A DNA stretch of 64,000 bases. Origin: Clostridia bacterium (lineage in GTDB: Bacteria; Bacillota; Clostridia; Oscillospirales; CAG-272). The position numbers and the translations under genes were made by a program. Positions 26,933 through 34,243 of this stretch are shown here, piece after piece. Below the pieces are notes generated by a model. It did no database searches. It saw nothing but the letters and a program-made list of their open reading frames with translations, and was not told where the DNA came from. Every line of letters starts with the position of its first letter. Position 1 is the stretch's first letter. The DNA lies in assembly GCA_017472695.1 (NCBI GenBank), contig JAFUOQ010000013.1:62001-126000 (forward strand). Reading direction: 5' to 3'.

Positions 26933-28318
26933 TTACATAATAGCAAATGCTATTCCAAAATAAATAAGCAAGGATAATACATCAACGATTGTTGTTATAA
27001 ATGGGCTTGCCATAACAGCTGGGTCAAAACCAATTCGTTTAGCGAGAACTGGTAAAATACATCCAACAAGCTTAGATGCAATGATGGTAACAAGAAGCGT
27101 TAAGCTAACAACAAAGCTAATTAATGCAGCCTCTGGGAAGGTTTCTACTTTGATGTTATTTAATATAAGCCAATCAATAGTTATCATTTTTACAAAAGTA
27201 GCAAGCGCTAATGTTGCACCACATAAGAGTGAAACGCGAAGCTCCTTAAAAAGAATCCTGAAAATGTCACCCATTTTGATCTCTTCAAGAGCTAAACCAC
27301 GAATTATAGTAACAGAGGTCTGTCCACCAGCATTACCTCCGGATCCCATTATCATAGGAATAAAAGCGATTAGAACAGTGCTACCCATAGACACAAGCTT
27401 TCCTTCAAAAGAGGTGATTACTAGGCTAGTAAGCGTAGCAGAGAGCATAAGCAAAATCAACCAAGGTACTCGTTTGCGCCAAATTTCAAACGGGCTTGTC
27501 GCTAAATATGGTTTATCAGAAGGAATAATTGCAGCCATCTTTTCGATATCCTCTGTTGCTTCTTCCTCAATGACGTCAATAGCGTCATCGACAGTGACAA
27601 TACCTACTAATCTATCCTCGTTGTCAACAACAGGAAGAGCGAGCAGGTCATATTTACTCATTTCTTTAGCAACAATTTCCTTATCCTCATGCGTGTGGAC
27701 AAAAATGACATTAGTTTCCATTATTTCGGAAATAATCATTCCGTCGTCTGATAAGAGAAGCTTTTTAGCGGTTATATATCCCAATAGCGTTCTATCCGGC
27801 TTTGTTACATAACAAGTATAGATTGTTTCTTTGTCAACACCTGTACGTCTAATTCTTTTTAAAGCATCCTCAACTGTAATATCTTCGTCAAGACTGACAT
27901 ATTCAGTTGTCATAATGCTTCCAGCGGAATCGTCAGGATATTTTAAAATTTCATTAATAGTCTTTCTGGTTTCAGAATCTGAGTTATTTAAAATACGTTT
28001 TACAACATTCGCTGGCATTTCTTCAATGATATCAACTGTATCGTCGATATAAATCTCATCCATAACCGCCTTAAGTTCATTATCTGTAAACGAGGAGAGA
28101 AGTGTTTCTTGATAATCAGAATCCATCTCTACAAAGCATTCAGCTGCTAAATCCTTTGGCAAAAGTCTGAATAGAGTACCAATCTTTTTTGGAAATTCCT
28201 GCAGAATTAGTGATAAGTCAGCAGGCTCGATATCTTTTAAAAGATTTTTAATGCCATAATAATTATGTTCTTCAATGAGCCTTTCAAGCTCTTCAACAAT
28301 TTCATTGAAATCTTCCAT
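26933..28318 (-). CDS. mgtE: Magnesium transporter MgtE
   Basis: Mg2+-gated magnesium channel of the inner membrane with 461 residues. It has the N-terminal MgtE_N superhelical domain (residues 1-130, with repeated LLSSF, ADLSLILQEF and similar helices), a CBS pair at about 135-260 (MTTEYVSLDEDITVEDAL and IFVHTHEDKEIVAKEMSKY), and a C-terminal domain of five membrane helices. The last includes the conserved GSGGNAGGQTSVTIIRGLAL signature at about 340-360 that lines the pore. AGGAGG precedes the ATG by 5 bases. The 170-base leader upstream is structured and probably regulatory, as described separately. Confidence 0.97.
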   Translation of the reverse strand: MEDFNEIVEELERLIEEHNYYGIKNLLKDIEPADLSLILQEFPKKIGTLFRLLPKDLAAECFVEMDSDYQETLLSSFTDNELKAVMDEIYIDDTVDIIEEMPANVVKRILNNSDSETRKTINEILKYPDDSAGSIMTTEYVSLDEDITVEDALKRIRRTGVDKETIYTCYVTKPDRTLLGYITAKKLLLSDDGMIISEIMETNVIFVHTHEDKEIVAKEMSKYDLLALPVVDNEDRLVGIVTVDDAIDVIEEEATEDIEKMAAIIPSDKPYLATSPFEIWRKRVPWLILLMLSATLTSLVITSFEGKLVSMGSTVLIAFIPMIMGSGGNAGGQTSVTIIRGLALEEIKMGDIFRILFKELRVSLLCGATLALATFVKMITIDWLILNNIKVETFPEAALISFVVSLTLLVTIIASKLVGCILPVLAKRIGFDPAVMASPFITTIVDVLSLLIYFGIAFAIM

Positions 28319-28323
28319 TTTTA

Positions 28324-28448
28324 CCTCCTATTAAATTGATAAGAGGGGAATAGATAGATTATATGGTTGCGCTATGGCACGCATATAACACTATATATTT
28401 ACACCCTCGGGGTTTTGTAGAACTACTTGCGCTCATAGCGACCTCCTA
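28324..28448 (-). promoter_or_regulatory. Structured mgtE leader RNA with alternative pairing of two ribosome binding sites
   Basis: Read on the minus strand, UAGGAGG at 28448-28442 is the ribosome binding site of a 25-codon leader ORF, and UAGGAGG at 28330-28324 is that of mgtE. A single element CCUCUUA (28346-28340) can form 7 bp with either one. Between them CGCUAUG (28440-28434) pairs with CAUAGCG (28376-28370), extended by GCGC/GCGU. The arrangement looks like a translational switch. I see no M-box, yybP-ykoY or other riboswitch consensus I know. Ligand and direction of control are unknown. Confidence 0.6.
28359..28436 (-). CDS. Possible 25-residue leader peptide of mgtE
   Basis: ATG at 28436 is preceded by a perfect AGGAGG 5 bases away and opens a 25-codon frame ending in TAA, 40 bases before mgtE. 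The peptide begins MSASSSTKPRGCKY and ends LYACHSATI; it has one proline-arginine-glycine turn and two cysteines but no run of one regulatory amino acid. Its first codons lie in the stem of the leader structure, so ribosome movement would change the fold. Leader peptides controlling Mg2+ transporters are known in enteric bacteria (MgtL); similarity of mechanism here is inference. It could also be a chance frame inside a structured RNA. Confidence 0.4.
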   Translation of the reverse strand: MSASSSTKPRGCKYIVLYACHSATI

Positions 28449-28464
28449 ATATTTATTCCTATAT

Positions 28465-28493
28465 ATTATAAATAATTTTTTTCAAAAAATCAA
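28465..28493 (-). promoter_or_regulatory. Promoter of the mgtE leader
   Basis: On the minus strand TTGATT (28493-28488) and TATAAT (28470-28465) are 17 bases apart. Transcription would begin near 28458, giving a leader of about 140 bases. The -35 overlaps the stop codon of the upstream ylbJ-like gene. Confidence 0.75.
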
Positions 28494-29563
28494 CACTTCT
28501 TTGAGAATAATATTGATTTAATTTTATTTTTTAATACAAAAACACACATAATTGAAAAAAATGAAATTATTATGATATCAAAATTAGAAATTCCACTTAA
28601 ATAGCTTTCTACCTGTGAGCGCGGAGTTAATTTAAATATATTTACATACAGACAAGCTATCACACCGCAAATGCAGCCTTGAATGAATTTTGAAAATACA
28701 AATGTCTTTTTATCAATTAATAATTTTGTTGAAACTGCAAATATTTGAAATGCAACTGAAATTCCACCAAATCCTATGGAAAAACCGGTAAAAAAAGCAG
28801 CGACAATGGAATTATTAAACATTGTTGCTCCCTTAAGTCCTTGAGTAATGTCAAATAGAGAAAAAATTATTGCGCTAAAAATTGAGCCTGAAGAAGCTCC
28901 AAAAAAGCGAATAAATAAATTTGAGATTAATGAAAAAACAATCGTATATGAGCAAACTGTGATTATTGTATTTGTAGAGGATGAGACCGAACTCGTGAAA
29001 GAGGATACAAAGGAGGATTTGGTTTTTATTATATCTACGCTAAATTCATCAATTTCTTTATTTCTAAAAAATATTATACAATTCAAAAAAATTGAAATTA
29101 TAATCTGTAAAAGGTAGAGAAAAACACCAAATTGAATGTTGTTCCAAATTTGGATTCCGACAAAGGAAATGACAAAACCCAGTCCTGCATTAGAAGAGAG
29201 GATTAACACTTTTGTTAACGTGCTTTTTTTAATTGAACTAGAGGAAAGCTCATTTAATAGTTTAGCGCCTGTAACAAAGCCGGAAACATTTCCTAAAACT
29301 ATAATAGGTAAGCATATTTTACAAATGCCTAAAATTTTAAACACTTTTTTAAAAAAACTCGAGAAACCAATATTTATCGGCATATATGATATTAAAATGC
29401 TTGAGATAAGCATAAAAGGAAACAGTGTGGGGATAAGTGTTCTTAAACAAAAAAACAATGAAGTAATAATATTGTTTTTAACAAATTCGGCATTTGTAAA
29501 AAATAATAAAATAATTAAAAGCAAAGCTAAAAATATGGTTATATTTTTTAATTTTGTTATTAT
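28490..29563 (-). CDS. ylbJ: YlbJ-like sporulation membrane protein (nucleoside recognition/gate domain)
   Basis: Polytopic membrane protein with about eight hydrophobic helices. FFCLRTLIPTLFPFMLISSIL near the start and GNVSGFVTGAKLLNE further in are characteristic of the gate-domain family that includes YlbJ, a sigma-E-dependent membrane protein needed for normal spore formation in Bacillus. The only standard start, TTG 29524, has no ribosome binding site and would remove the first half of helix 1. An AGGAGG at 29577-29572 sits 8 bases before an in-frame ATA at 29563, giving 357 residues beginning xITKLKNITIFLALL. I therefore propose AUA initiation. The gene is divergent from yqfC and has a sigma-E-like promoter. 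Confidence 0.75.
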   Translation of the reverse strand: MITKLKNITIFLALLLIILLFFTNAEFVKNNIITSLFFCLRTLIPTLFPFMLISSILISYMPINIGFSSFFKKVFKILGICKICLPIIVLGNVSGFVTGAKLLNELSSSSIKKSTLTKVLILSSNAGLGFVISFVGIQIWNNIQFGVFLYLLQIIISIFLNCIIFFRNKEIDEFSVDIIKTKSSFVSSFTSSVSSSTNTIITVCSYTIVFSLISNLFIRFFGASSGSIFSAIIFSLFDITQGLKGATMFNNSIVAAFFTGFSIGFGGISVAFQIFAVSTKLLIDKKTFVFSKFIQGCICGVIACLYVNIFKLTPRSQVESYLSGISNFDIIIISFFSIMCVFVLKNKIKSILFSKKC

Positions 29564-29597
29564 TGTATTTTCCTCCTCATAAATTGTTTTTAGTAGA

Positions 29598-29627
29598 ATT
29601 ATATGAGAAATATGGAGGATAAAATGC
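29598..29627 (-). promoter_or_regulatory. Sigma-E-like promoter of the ylbJ-like gene
   Basis: On the minus strand GCATTTT (29627-29621), 15 bases, then CATATAAT (29605-29598). This is one mismatch in each box against the Bacillus sigma-E consensus GCATATT and CATACAnT. It fits the known sigma-E control of ylbJ. Confidence 0.5.
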
Positions 29628-29899
29628 AGAAAAAAACAATGGGAAAAATCATTTCAGAGGTATTTGATATACCACTTGAAGGAATATCAAATGTTCCTTG
29701 TGCCGAGCTGATTGGAAATACAATGTTAAACATAGATGGATGCATTGGTATAAAAAAATATGAATGTGATGAGATAATTATAAGAACCAAATCATATTTG
29801 CTCAAAGTAAAGGGAGAAAAATTGTCAATGCTAACATTTTCACAAGGAAGGGTAAGTATTAGAGGCGCAATTTCTGCGTACTTAATAGAAGAAATATAA
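29624..29899 (+). CDS. yqfC: Sporulation protein YqfC
   Basis: A 91-residue protein of the YqfC/YabP-like family, made in the mother cell under sigma-E in Bacillus. Recognisable stretches are SEVFDIPLEGISNVPCAELIGN-like text in the first half and the end FSQGRVSIRGAISAYLIEEI. The start ATG 29624 follows GGAGG by 5 bases; the earlier in-frame ATG 29603 has no ribosome binding site. The stop overlaps the yqfD start by one base. A weak sigma-E-like -10 (CATAAATT, 29578-29585) lies upstream. Confidence 0.88.
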   Translation: MQKKTMGKIISEVFDIPLEGISNVPCAELIGNTMLNIDGCIGIKKYECDEIIIRTKSYLLKVKGEKLSMLTFSQGRVSIRGAISAYLIEEI

Positions 29900-31065
29900 T
29901 GAAAAGGTTTTTGTACTCAAAAATTGAAATAATAGTCAGTAAAAAGAAAAAGGTGCTTGCGCTTGACATTATTTTAAAAAATAATCTTACATACGTAAAG
30001 GTGTTAGAAAAGGATGAGAAAACGTTTATATTAATATATGCAAAGCACTATAATCAATATAAAAGCGTATTTGAAAAATATGATATAGAATATACAACAG
30101 GCAAGGAATATGGGCTGTTTTATCATTTTAAAAAAAATAAACATCGAGTAGGACTATTCATAGGCGTATTTTTGTTTGTTTTATTATCTTATTTTAGTTC
30201 AAAGCTTGTATGGAGAATAAATATTTCTGGCAATGAAAAATTTAGTGATGAGGAAATCGAGGAAATATTATATAACGCTGGTTTTTCACTTGGAGAGTAT
30301 ATACCGAATATTGATTATGATGAGCTTCATAATAAGGTATTGCTTCAATCAAATGAAATATCATGGATTTCTATAAACATAAATGGAACTGTTGCAAATG
30401 TAGAAGTGAAGGAAACATTAAAGGAAGATAATAAAGATAAAAGTCAATATACGAATGTTATATCGAAATATGATGGCTATATTTCTTCTGTAAATGTAAT
30501 TAATGGAGAAAAGGTCGTATCAGCAGGAAATATTGTAAAAAAAGGTGATTTGCTTATATCAGGAGTTATAAATTCACAATCCGAGGGTGTTAGATTTGTT
30601 CATGCAGAAGGCGACGTTAGAGCATATGTAAATAAGGAAATTCTGATTGAAATTCCTTTAGTTTCAAATGAAAAACAGTATACGGGAAAGGTATACGAAG
30701 AAAAAAAGTATAAATTATTTTCAAAATATATAAATTTTTCTTTAAAAAATAGCAATTACAATGATTTTTGTGATAAAATAGAGAAAACAGAACCTGTAAG
30801 TATTTTAGGCTTTAATAATCTTCCCTTTAAAAAAACCACTACAAAATATTATGAGTATCAAATTAAAGAGGTTACAAGGACAAAGGAAGAGGCGGTAGAA
30901 TTAGCCTTTGTTGAATTAAACAAAGAGCTAGATCAAGCGCTTAAAACAGCAGAGCTTGTTTCAAAAACAGTAAATACATATTACAAGAATAGGTGTGTTT
31001 ACATTGAATGTGATATATATTGCTTGGAGACAATTTCAGAGGAAGTGCAGTTTTTTGTTGACTAA
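29899..31065 (+). CDS. yqfD: Sporulation protein YqfD (stage IV)
   Basis: Membrane-anchored sporulation protein of 388 residues. A single membrane helix lies at about residues 88-108 (FIGVFLFVLLSYFSSKLVWRI). After it comes a long extracytoplasmic part that opens like a POTRA/FtsQ-type domain (INISGNEKFSDEEIEEILYNAGF) and holds SWISININGTVANVEVKE. Bacillus YqfD is sigma-E dependent and needed for efficient spore development; its molecular role is unknown. It is translationally coupled to yqfC and followed at once by phoH, the same order as in Bacillus. Confidence 0.92.
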   Translation: MKRFLYSKIEIIVSKKKKVLALDIILKNNLTYVKVLEKDEKTFILIYAKHYNQYKSVFEKYDIEYTTGKEYGLFYHFKKNKHRVGLFIGVFLFVLLSYFSSKLVWRINISGNEKFSDEEIEEILYNAGFSLGEYIPNIDYDELHNKVLLQSNEISWISININGTVANVEVKETLKEDNKDKSQYTNVISKYDGYISSVNVINGEKVVSAGNIVKKGDLLISGVINSQSEGVRFVHAEGDVRAYVNKEILIEIPLVSNEKQYTGKVYEEKKYKLFSKYINFSLKNSNYNDFCDKIEKTEPVSILGFNNLPFKKTTTKYYEYQIKEVTRTKEEAVELAFVELNKELDQALKTAELVSKTVNTYYKNRCVYIECDIYCLETISEEVQFFVD

Positions 31066-31079
31066 AAATGGAGGAGAAT

Positions 31080-32087
31080 ATGGCAGAAAGAACGCTAAAT
31101 ACATCATCACCTAACGCGACATCATCAATATTTGGGGCATTTGACATTAATGTGACCATAATCGAGGAAGCATATAATGTAAAAATCATTAATCGCCCAT
31201 CTGACAATTCAATTGGAGATTGTATTATTGTTAGTGGAAAAACGGATGATGTCAATAAGGCATACGATGTTCTTGCTTATTTGAACAAAATGGTTGAAAT
31301 GAACAATCCGATTACCGAGCAGACCTTGGATTATGTAATTTCAATGGTTTCCGAAAACGAAACTGAAAAGTTAAACGAGCTAGACGATAATTGCTTTTGC
31401 GTTACTGCCAAGGGTAAGCCAATAAAGGCAAAAACTCTAGGACAACAAAAATATGTAAATGATATTAAGAATAATACCGTTACCCTGGGAATTGGTCCAG
31501 CGGGCACAGGAAAAACATTTTTAGCGGTGGCTATGGCTGTGAAATCGCTACGAAACAAAGATGTTTCTCGCATAATTTTAACCAGACCCGCTGTTGAGGC
31601 AGGTGAGCGCCTTGGATTTTTGCCGGGCGATCTTCAAAGCAAAATTGATCCATATTTAAGACCATTATATGACTCCTTATATGAATTATTAGGCTCGGAA
31701 ACATGTACTAAATATATTGAAAAAATGGTTATCGAAATAGCACCTCTTGCGTATATGAGAGGCCGAACACTAGATGATTCATTTATTATTCTTGATGAAG
31801 CACAAAATACCACGCCCGAGCAAATGAAGATGTTTCTAACTCGTATAGGCTATAATTCAAAGGTTGTTGTTACAGGCGACTTGTCGCAAACCGACTTGCC
31901 AGATGGCAAAAAAAGTGGCCTTGCTGAGGCTGTAAAGATACTTAAAAGCATTGACGACATTGCAATTCATTCATTTACTGAAAAGGATGTAGTTCGCCAT
32001 AAGCTTGTACAAAGAATAATTGTTGCTTATGACAAATATGAAAAAGAAATGAAGCAAAATAAAGATAAAAGGACAAATAGAAAATGA
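31080..32087 (+). CDS. phoH: PhoH-like ATPase
   Basis: P-loop ATPase of the PhoH family, 335 residues, likely acting in RNA metabolism with the neighbouring YbeY RNase. An N-terminal KH-like or R3H-like part occupies residues 1-110. Walker A GPAGTGKTFLAVAMAV is near 137 and Walker B FIILDEAQNTTPEQMKM near 234. VVTGDLSQTDLPDGKKSGL near 262 is also family-specific. I start at ATG 31080, with GGAGG at 31070-31074; the ATG at 31068 overlaps that site. It overlaps ybeY by 4 bases, the conserved phoH-ybeY-era arrangement. Confidence 0.95.
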   Translation: MAERTLNTSSPNATSSIFGAFDINVTIIEEAYNVKIINRPSDNSIGDCIIVSGKTDDVNKAYDVLAYLNKMVEMNNPITEQTLDYVISMVSENETEKLNELDDNCFCVTAKGKPIKAKTLGQQKYVNDIKNNTVTLGIGPAGTGKTFLAVAMAVKSLRNKDVSRIILTRPAVEAGERLGFLPGDLQSKIDPYLRPLYDSLYELLGSETCTKYIEKMVIEIAPLAYMRGRTLDDSFIILDEAQNTTPEQMKMFLTRIGYNSKVVVTGDLSQTDLPDGKKSGLAEAVKILKSIDDIAIHSFTEKDVVRHKLVQRIIVAYDKYEKEMKQNKDKRTNRK

Positions 32088-32548
32088 TATTAAACGTTGA
32101 TTTTAATAATGAGCAAGATATAATTGAGGTTAGAGTAGCAATGCGTTCTATTGTTCGTAAGGCTATATTTAATACATTGGCATACGAGGGCTTTGATAAA
32201 GATGTTGAGGTTTCTGTTACATTTACAGACAACGAACAAATTAAAGAGCTAAATTCTCAATATAGAAATAAAAATTCTGCTACTGACGTTCTTTCTTTTC
32301 CTATGTTTGATAACTTCAAAGACATAGAAATTCAGCCAGAGCCGATTCCTTTGGGTGATATTGTTATTTCACTTGAAAGAGCGCAAATTCAAGGATATCA
32401 TTTATTCCATAGCATTTATCATGAGGTAGCTTTTTTAGCTGTTCATTCAACCTTACATTTACTTGGATATGACCATGAGACATCCAAAGAGGATGAAGAG
32501 GAAATGATAAGAAAACAAAAGGAAATAATGGAGATAATAGGATTTTAA
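32084..32548 (+). CDS. ybeY: Endoribonuclease YbeY
   Basis: Zinc-dependent endoribonuclease for 16S rRNA 3' maturation and 70S quality control. The HxxxHxxxxxH zinc motif reads HSTLHLLGYDH at about residues 125-135. NKNSATDVLSFPMF and GDIVISLERA are additional family blocks. The 154 residues are standard. It overlaps phoH by 4 bases and era by 1 base, so the three are translated as a unit. Confidence 0.97.
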   Translation: MILNVDFNNEQDIIEVRVAMRSIVRKAIFNTLAYEGFDKDVEVSVTFTDNEQIKELNSQYRNKNSATDVLSFPMFDNFKDIEIQPEPIPLGDIVISLERAQIQGYHLFHSIYHEVAFLAVHSTLHLLGYDHETSKEDEEEMIRKQKEIMEIIGF

Positions 32549-33441
32549 TGAGAAAGACTACATTTATTGCAATAGTAGGAAGACCAAATGTTGGCAAGAG
32601 CACACTTTTAAACGCGATATTAGGTGAAAAAATTGCTATTGTTTCTTCTAAACCACAGACAACCAGAAATAGAATAACTGGAATATACACAAAAGACGAT
32701 GCTCAAATTGTATTTTTAGACACTCCTGGATTTCAAAAGCCACGCACCAAGCTTGGCGAATATATGCTTGCCGCTTCTGACTCGTCTATCGGAAGCTCTG
32801 ATGCTGTTATTTTGATAGCTGATGTTAACTATGGACTTGGAGAGATTGAAAAGGATATTATCGAAAGAATCAAGCGTACAAAGCTCCCGGCGATACTCGT
32901 TTTGAATAAAACAGATATGGCAACTCCTGAAAAGGTAGCAAAAACAATTACGGAGTACGATAATTATTATAAATTTGATGCTGTTGTACCAACCTCAGCA
33001 TCAAGAGGACAAGGAGTACAAGCTGTAATTGATGAATGTTCAAATTATCTTTGCGAGAGCGAATGGTTTTTCCCAGATGATATGATAACAGACCAACCCG
33101 AAAGAAATATTGTTGCCGAAACAATACGTGAAAAGCTTTTACGTGTTCTTTCTGACGAGGTTCCCCATGGTACTGCAGTTAGTATCGAGGAATTTAAAGA
33201 CGAAGAAAAAATTATTAAGATAAGAGCTGATATTTATTGTGAGCGTGCATCGCATAAGGGAATAATTATTGGCAAAAACGGAGAAACCTTAAAGCGCATT
33301 GGAACATATGCAAGAGAGGATCTTGAAAGATTTTTTGGAGTTAAGGTCTATATCAACCTTTGGGTCAAGGTAAAAGAAAAATGGAGAAATAGCACCTTGA
33401 ATCTTAACAACCTCGGATATAACATTAAGGAGATTAAATGA
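32548..33441 (+). CDS. era: GTPase Era
   Basis: Essential GTPase that helps mature the 30S subunit by binding the 16S rRNA 3' end. G1 GRPNVGKST is at residues 11-19, G2 includes KPQTTRNRI, G3 is DTPGFQKP, and G4 LNKTDMA. The C-terminal KH domain contains IIIGKNGETLKRIG at about residues 239-252. Length is 297 residues, as expected. It overlaps ybeY by one base (TAATG) and recO by 4 bases. Confidence 0.98.
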   Translation: MRKTTFIAIVGRPNVGKSTLLNAILGEKIAIVSSKPQTTRNRITGIYTKDDAQIVFLDTPGFQKPRTKLGEYMLAASDSSIGSSDAVILIADVNYGLGEIEKDIIERIKRTKLPAILVLNKTDMATPEKVAKTITEYDNYYKFDAVVPTSASRGQGVQAVIDECSNYLCESEWFFPDDMITDQPERNIVAETIREKLLRVLSDEVPHGTAVSIEEFKDEEKIIKIRADIYCERASHKGIIIGKNGETLKRIGTYAREDLERFFGVKVYINLWVKVKEKWRNSTLNLNNLGYNIKEIK

Positions 33442-34226
33442 CCGAAATAAAAAAGAATGGTCTTGTTATACAAGAGAAGGACATAGGAGAAAATGATAAG
33501 CTATTGACCATATTAACAGAAAGATATGGCAAGGTTTTTGTTGTTGCAAAAGGTGCTAAAAGTGTACGAAATCGACATATGGCATCGTGTCAGCTTTTTT
33601 CTTATGCTACCTTTGGATTACGCAAAAGAGGAAATTATTATTATATCGTTGATAGTGATTTAATCGAGAGCTATTATGATATTAGAACTGATATTATAAA
33701 GCTAGCTTTAGCCTCTTTTGTGTGCGACGTGATAAATGACGTTGTGCAAGAGGGAAACAATGAAGATGCAATTTTAAAACTTGCATTAAACACATTTTAT
33801 GCAATTGCCAAAAATCTAAAACCGCTAGAATTTATAAGAGCGGCATTTGAGTTGAGAATAGCGACAGAATCGGGCTTTGCGCCTAATTTGGATTCTTGTT
33901 TCCAGTGCGATTCAAACGAAATCAAGCTATCATATTTTGATATTGTTGATGGTATAATTTATTGCGAAAAATGTAAAAACATTTTATTTTATGCAAGTGC
34001 CGAAAATGAGTTTTTGGAGCGCGGACTAACCAAACCAATTGCAATTATCTCTGATAGTGTGCTTGCAGCTATGCGATATGTTGTTGGCTGTCGTCCAGAG
34101 CGCTTCTTGTCTTTTAATTTACAAGATATTGAGCTACATTCGTTTTATGATGTATGTGAAAAATTTTTATTGAATCAGCTTGAAAGAGGATTTTATTCTT
34201 TAGATTTCTACAAATCACTGATTTAG
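33438..34226 (+). CDS. recO: DNA repair protein RecO
   Basis: Recombination mediator that helps RecA load on SSB-coated single-stranded DNA within the RecFOR pathway. The N-terminal OB-fold has NGLVIQEKDIGENDKLLTILTE-type text and YGKVFVVAKGAKS. A CxxC...CxxC zinc module (CFQCDSNE and YCEKCKN) lies at about residues 154-182. Length is 262 residues. Start and stop are set by a 4-base overlap with era and a 17-base gap to mutS2. Confidence 0.94.
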   Translation: MTEIKKNGLVIQEKDIGENDKLLTILTERYGKVFVVAKGAKSVRNRHMASCQLFSYATFGLRKRGNYYYIVDSDLIESYYDIRTDIIKLALASFVCDVINDVVQEGNNEDAILKLALNTFYAIAKNLKPLEFIRAAFELRIATESGFAPNLDSCFQCDSNEIKLSYFDIVDGIIYCEKCKNILFYASAENEFLERGLTKPIAIISDSVLAAMRYVVGCRPERFLSFNLQDIELHSFYDVCEKFLLNQLERGFYSLDFYKSLI

Positions 34227-34243
34227 TTTGAAAAGGAGGAAAA

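Noticed and set aside
28319..28450. Known riboswitch (M-box, preQ1-I because of GUUCUAC, or T-box because of GAGGGUGU)
   Set aside because: The M-box conserved blocks are absent. The preQ1-like word lacks the required stem order and the A-rich tail. The T-box word lacks the UGGnACCGCG core.
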